Shown here: positions 63,356 to 64,000 of the stretch, piece by piece
Position numbering within the stretch: position 1 is the stretch's first letter
Layout of the letters: each line of letters opens with the position of its first letter
Source of the DNA: Streptomyces sp. Go-475
GTDB taxonomy: Bacteria; Actinomycetota; Actinomycetes; Streptomycetales; Streptomycetaceae
DNA length: 64,000 nucleotides
Reading direction: 5' to 3'
NCBI RefSeq assembly: GCF_003330845.1
Contig: NZ_CP026121.1
Span: 620,001-684,000, forward strand
The notes under the pieces: generated by a model
What the model was told of the DNA's origin: nothing
Seen by the model: the letters and a program-made list of their open reading frames with translations, nothing else
Databases searched by the model: none
Made by a program: the position numbers and the translations under genes

Positions 63356-64000
63356 GTGCGCCTGCGCACTCCCCTCGCCCTGCTCGGGGCCGCCGTGCTC
63401 GTGCTCGTCGGTCCGCCGCTGGTGACCACCGGCAGCGGCACCGAGACCGGCACACAGATCCCGGGCCTGCGTTTCATGGTCCCCAACACGCCCGGCGGAG
63501 GCTACGACATCACGGCCCGGACGGCCGCGAAGAACGCCGAGGACGCCGGACTGACCCACAACATCGAGGTGTTCAACCTGCCCGGCGCCGGCGGCACGGT
63601 GGGCCTGAGCCGGCTGGTGAGCGAGCACGGCAACGGCAAGCTCGCCATGTCCATGGGCCTCGGGGTCGTGGGCGCCGTCCGCTCCAACGACGCGCCGAAG
63701 ACGCTCGGCGACACCACGCCGATCGCCCGGCTCACCGAGGAGCAGGACGTGGTGGTGGTCGCGAAGGACTCCCCGTACAAGACGATCGACGACCTGATCG
63801 GCGCCTGGAAGGAGAACCCGGGCAAGCTGCCGGTGGGCGGCGGCTCCTCCCCCGGTGGGCCCGACCACCTCGCGCCGATGCTGATGGCCCGGGCGGCCGG
63901 GATCCCCCCGAAGCAGGTCAACTACATCCCCTTCGACGGCGGCGGCGAGCTGCTCGCCTCCATCCTCGGCAACAAGGTCGCCTTCGGCGTCTCCGGCGTC
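63356..64000 (+). CDS. Tripartite tricarboxylate transporter binding protein TctC, 5' part
   Basis: The frame runs open off the window end after 215 codons. An N-terminal hydrophobic signal (LALLGAAVLVLVGPPLV) is followed by LRFMVPNTPGGGYDITART, the hallmark beta-strand and glycine loop of TctC/Bug receptors, then VFNLPGAGGTVGLSRL, AKDSPYKTIDDL and GGGSSPGGPDH. Such receptors bind citrate or other carboxylates for a TctAB membrane pair, expected just beyond the window. The GTG at 63356 is chosen because AGGTGG lies eight bases upstream; in-frame GTGs at 63344 and 63347 are alternatives. Confidence 0.88.
   Translation, partial: MRLRTPLALLGAAVLVLVGPPLVTTGSGTETGTQIPGLRFMVPNTPGGGYDITARTAAKNAEDAGLTHNIEVFNLPGAGGTVGLSRLVSEHGNGKLAMSMGLGVVGAVRSNDAPKTLGDTTPIARLTEEQDVVVVAKDSPYKTIDDLIGAWKENPGKLPVGGGSSPGGPDHLAPMLMARAAGIPPKQVNYIPFDGGGELLASILGNKVAFGVSGV

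Overview
The window is high-GC actinobacterial DNA, almost certainly Streptomyces. Pointers are a GC-rich third codon position throughout, very rare TTA (bldA-type) leucine codons, frequent GTG starts, DmdR/IdeR-type iron boxes, CsoR-type copper boxes and many head-to-tail genes overlapping by ATGA or GTGA.

Left part (1-17162), housekeeping and accessory genes: the end of a phosphotriesterase-like gene; a PPOX/F420 oxidoreductase with a 3-hydroxyisobutyrate-dehydrogenase-family reductase; a plant-type ketol-acid reductoisomerase divergent from an IlvY-like LysR regulator; an IS630-family insertion at a CTAG site between two convergent genes; a ROK regulator; an AlkB-like dioxygenase; rlmG; an amino-sugar unit (SIS isomerase and class II aldolase, divergent from a DeoR regulator); a GH15 glucoamylase/trehalase-like enzyme; a copper module (His-rich secreted protein divergent from copZ-copA over three CsoR-like palindromes); and a SAM methyltransferase.

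Centre (17185-48508), a complete-looking mixed-ligand siderophore cluster. It encodes ornithine N5-monooxygenase and a hydroxyornithine formyltransferase, a siderophore-binding lipoprotein, four NRPS proteins, MbtH, a PanD-type aspartate decarboxylase (beta-alanine supply), a stand-alone alpha/beta hydrolase, an EntS-like exporter, a one-step salicylate synthase, a salicyl-AMP ligase and two FecCD permeases. Specificity codes read by eye predict salicylate, Ser (cyclised to an oxazoline), Ser, N-formyl-N-hydroxy-Orn (D), an unresolved Orn-like residue (D), and beta-Ala. Pairing of epimerisation domains with DCL-type condensation domains makes the assembly order the reverse of the gene order. 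Five iron boxes mark the promoters. TTA codons occur in the monooxygenase, the first NRPS and the salicylate synthase, implying bldA gating on top of iron control. The product class resembles cahuitamycin, madurastatin and amychelin-type salicyl-oxazoline/hydroxamate siderophores; identity with any of them cannot be shown here. The most unusual feature is an 11 x 48-bp in-frame tandem repeat in the C-A linker of the first NRPS.

Right part (48644-64000): a PAP2 phosphatase; a carbohydrate operon (Gfo/Idh dehydrogenase, DUF6807 protein, cupin, ABC binding protein, two permeases, DUF624-like membrane protein) behind a LacI-type operator; a secreted tripeptidyl-aminopeptidase-like hydrolase whose second codon is TTA; a hemerythrin-like protein, a 58-residue hydrophobic protein and a CASTOR/POLLUX-like channel; a Tat-exported flavin amine oxidase; and the start of a TctC-type binding protein cut by the window end. 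No tRNA, rRNA or CRISPR array was recognised.
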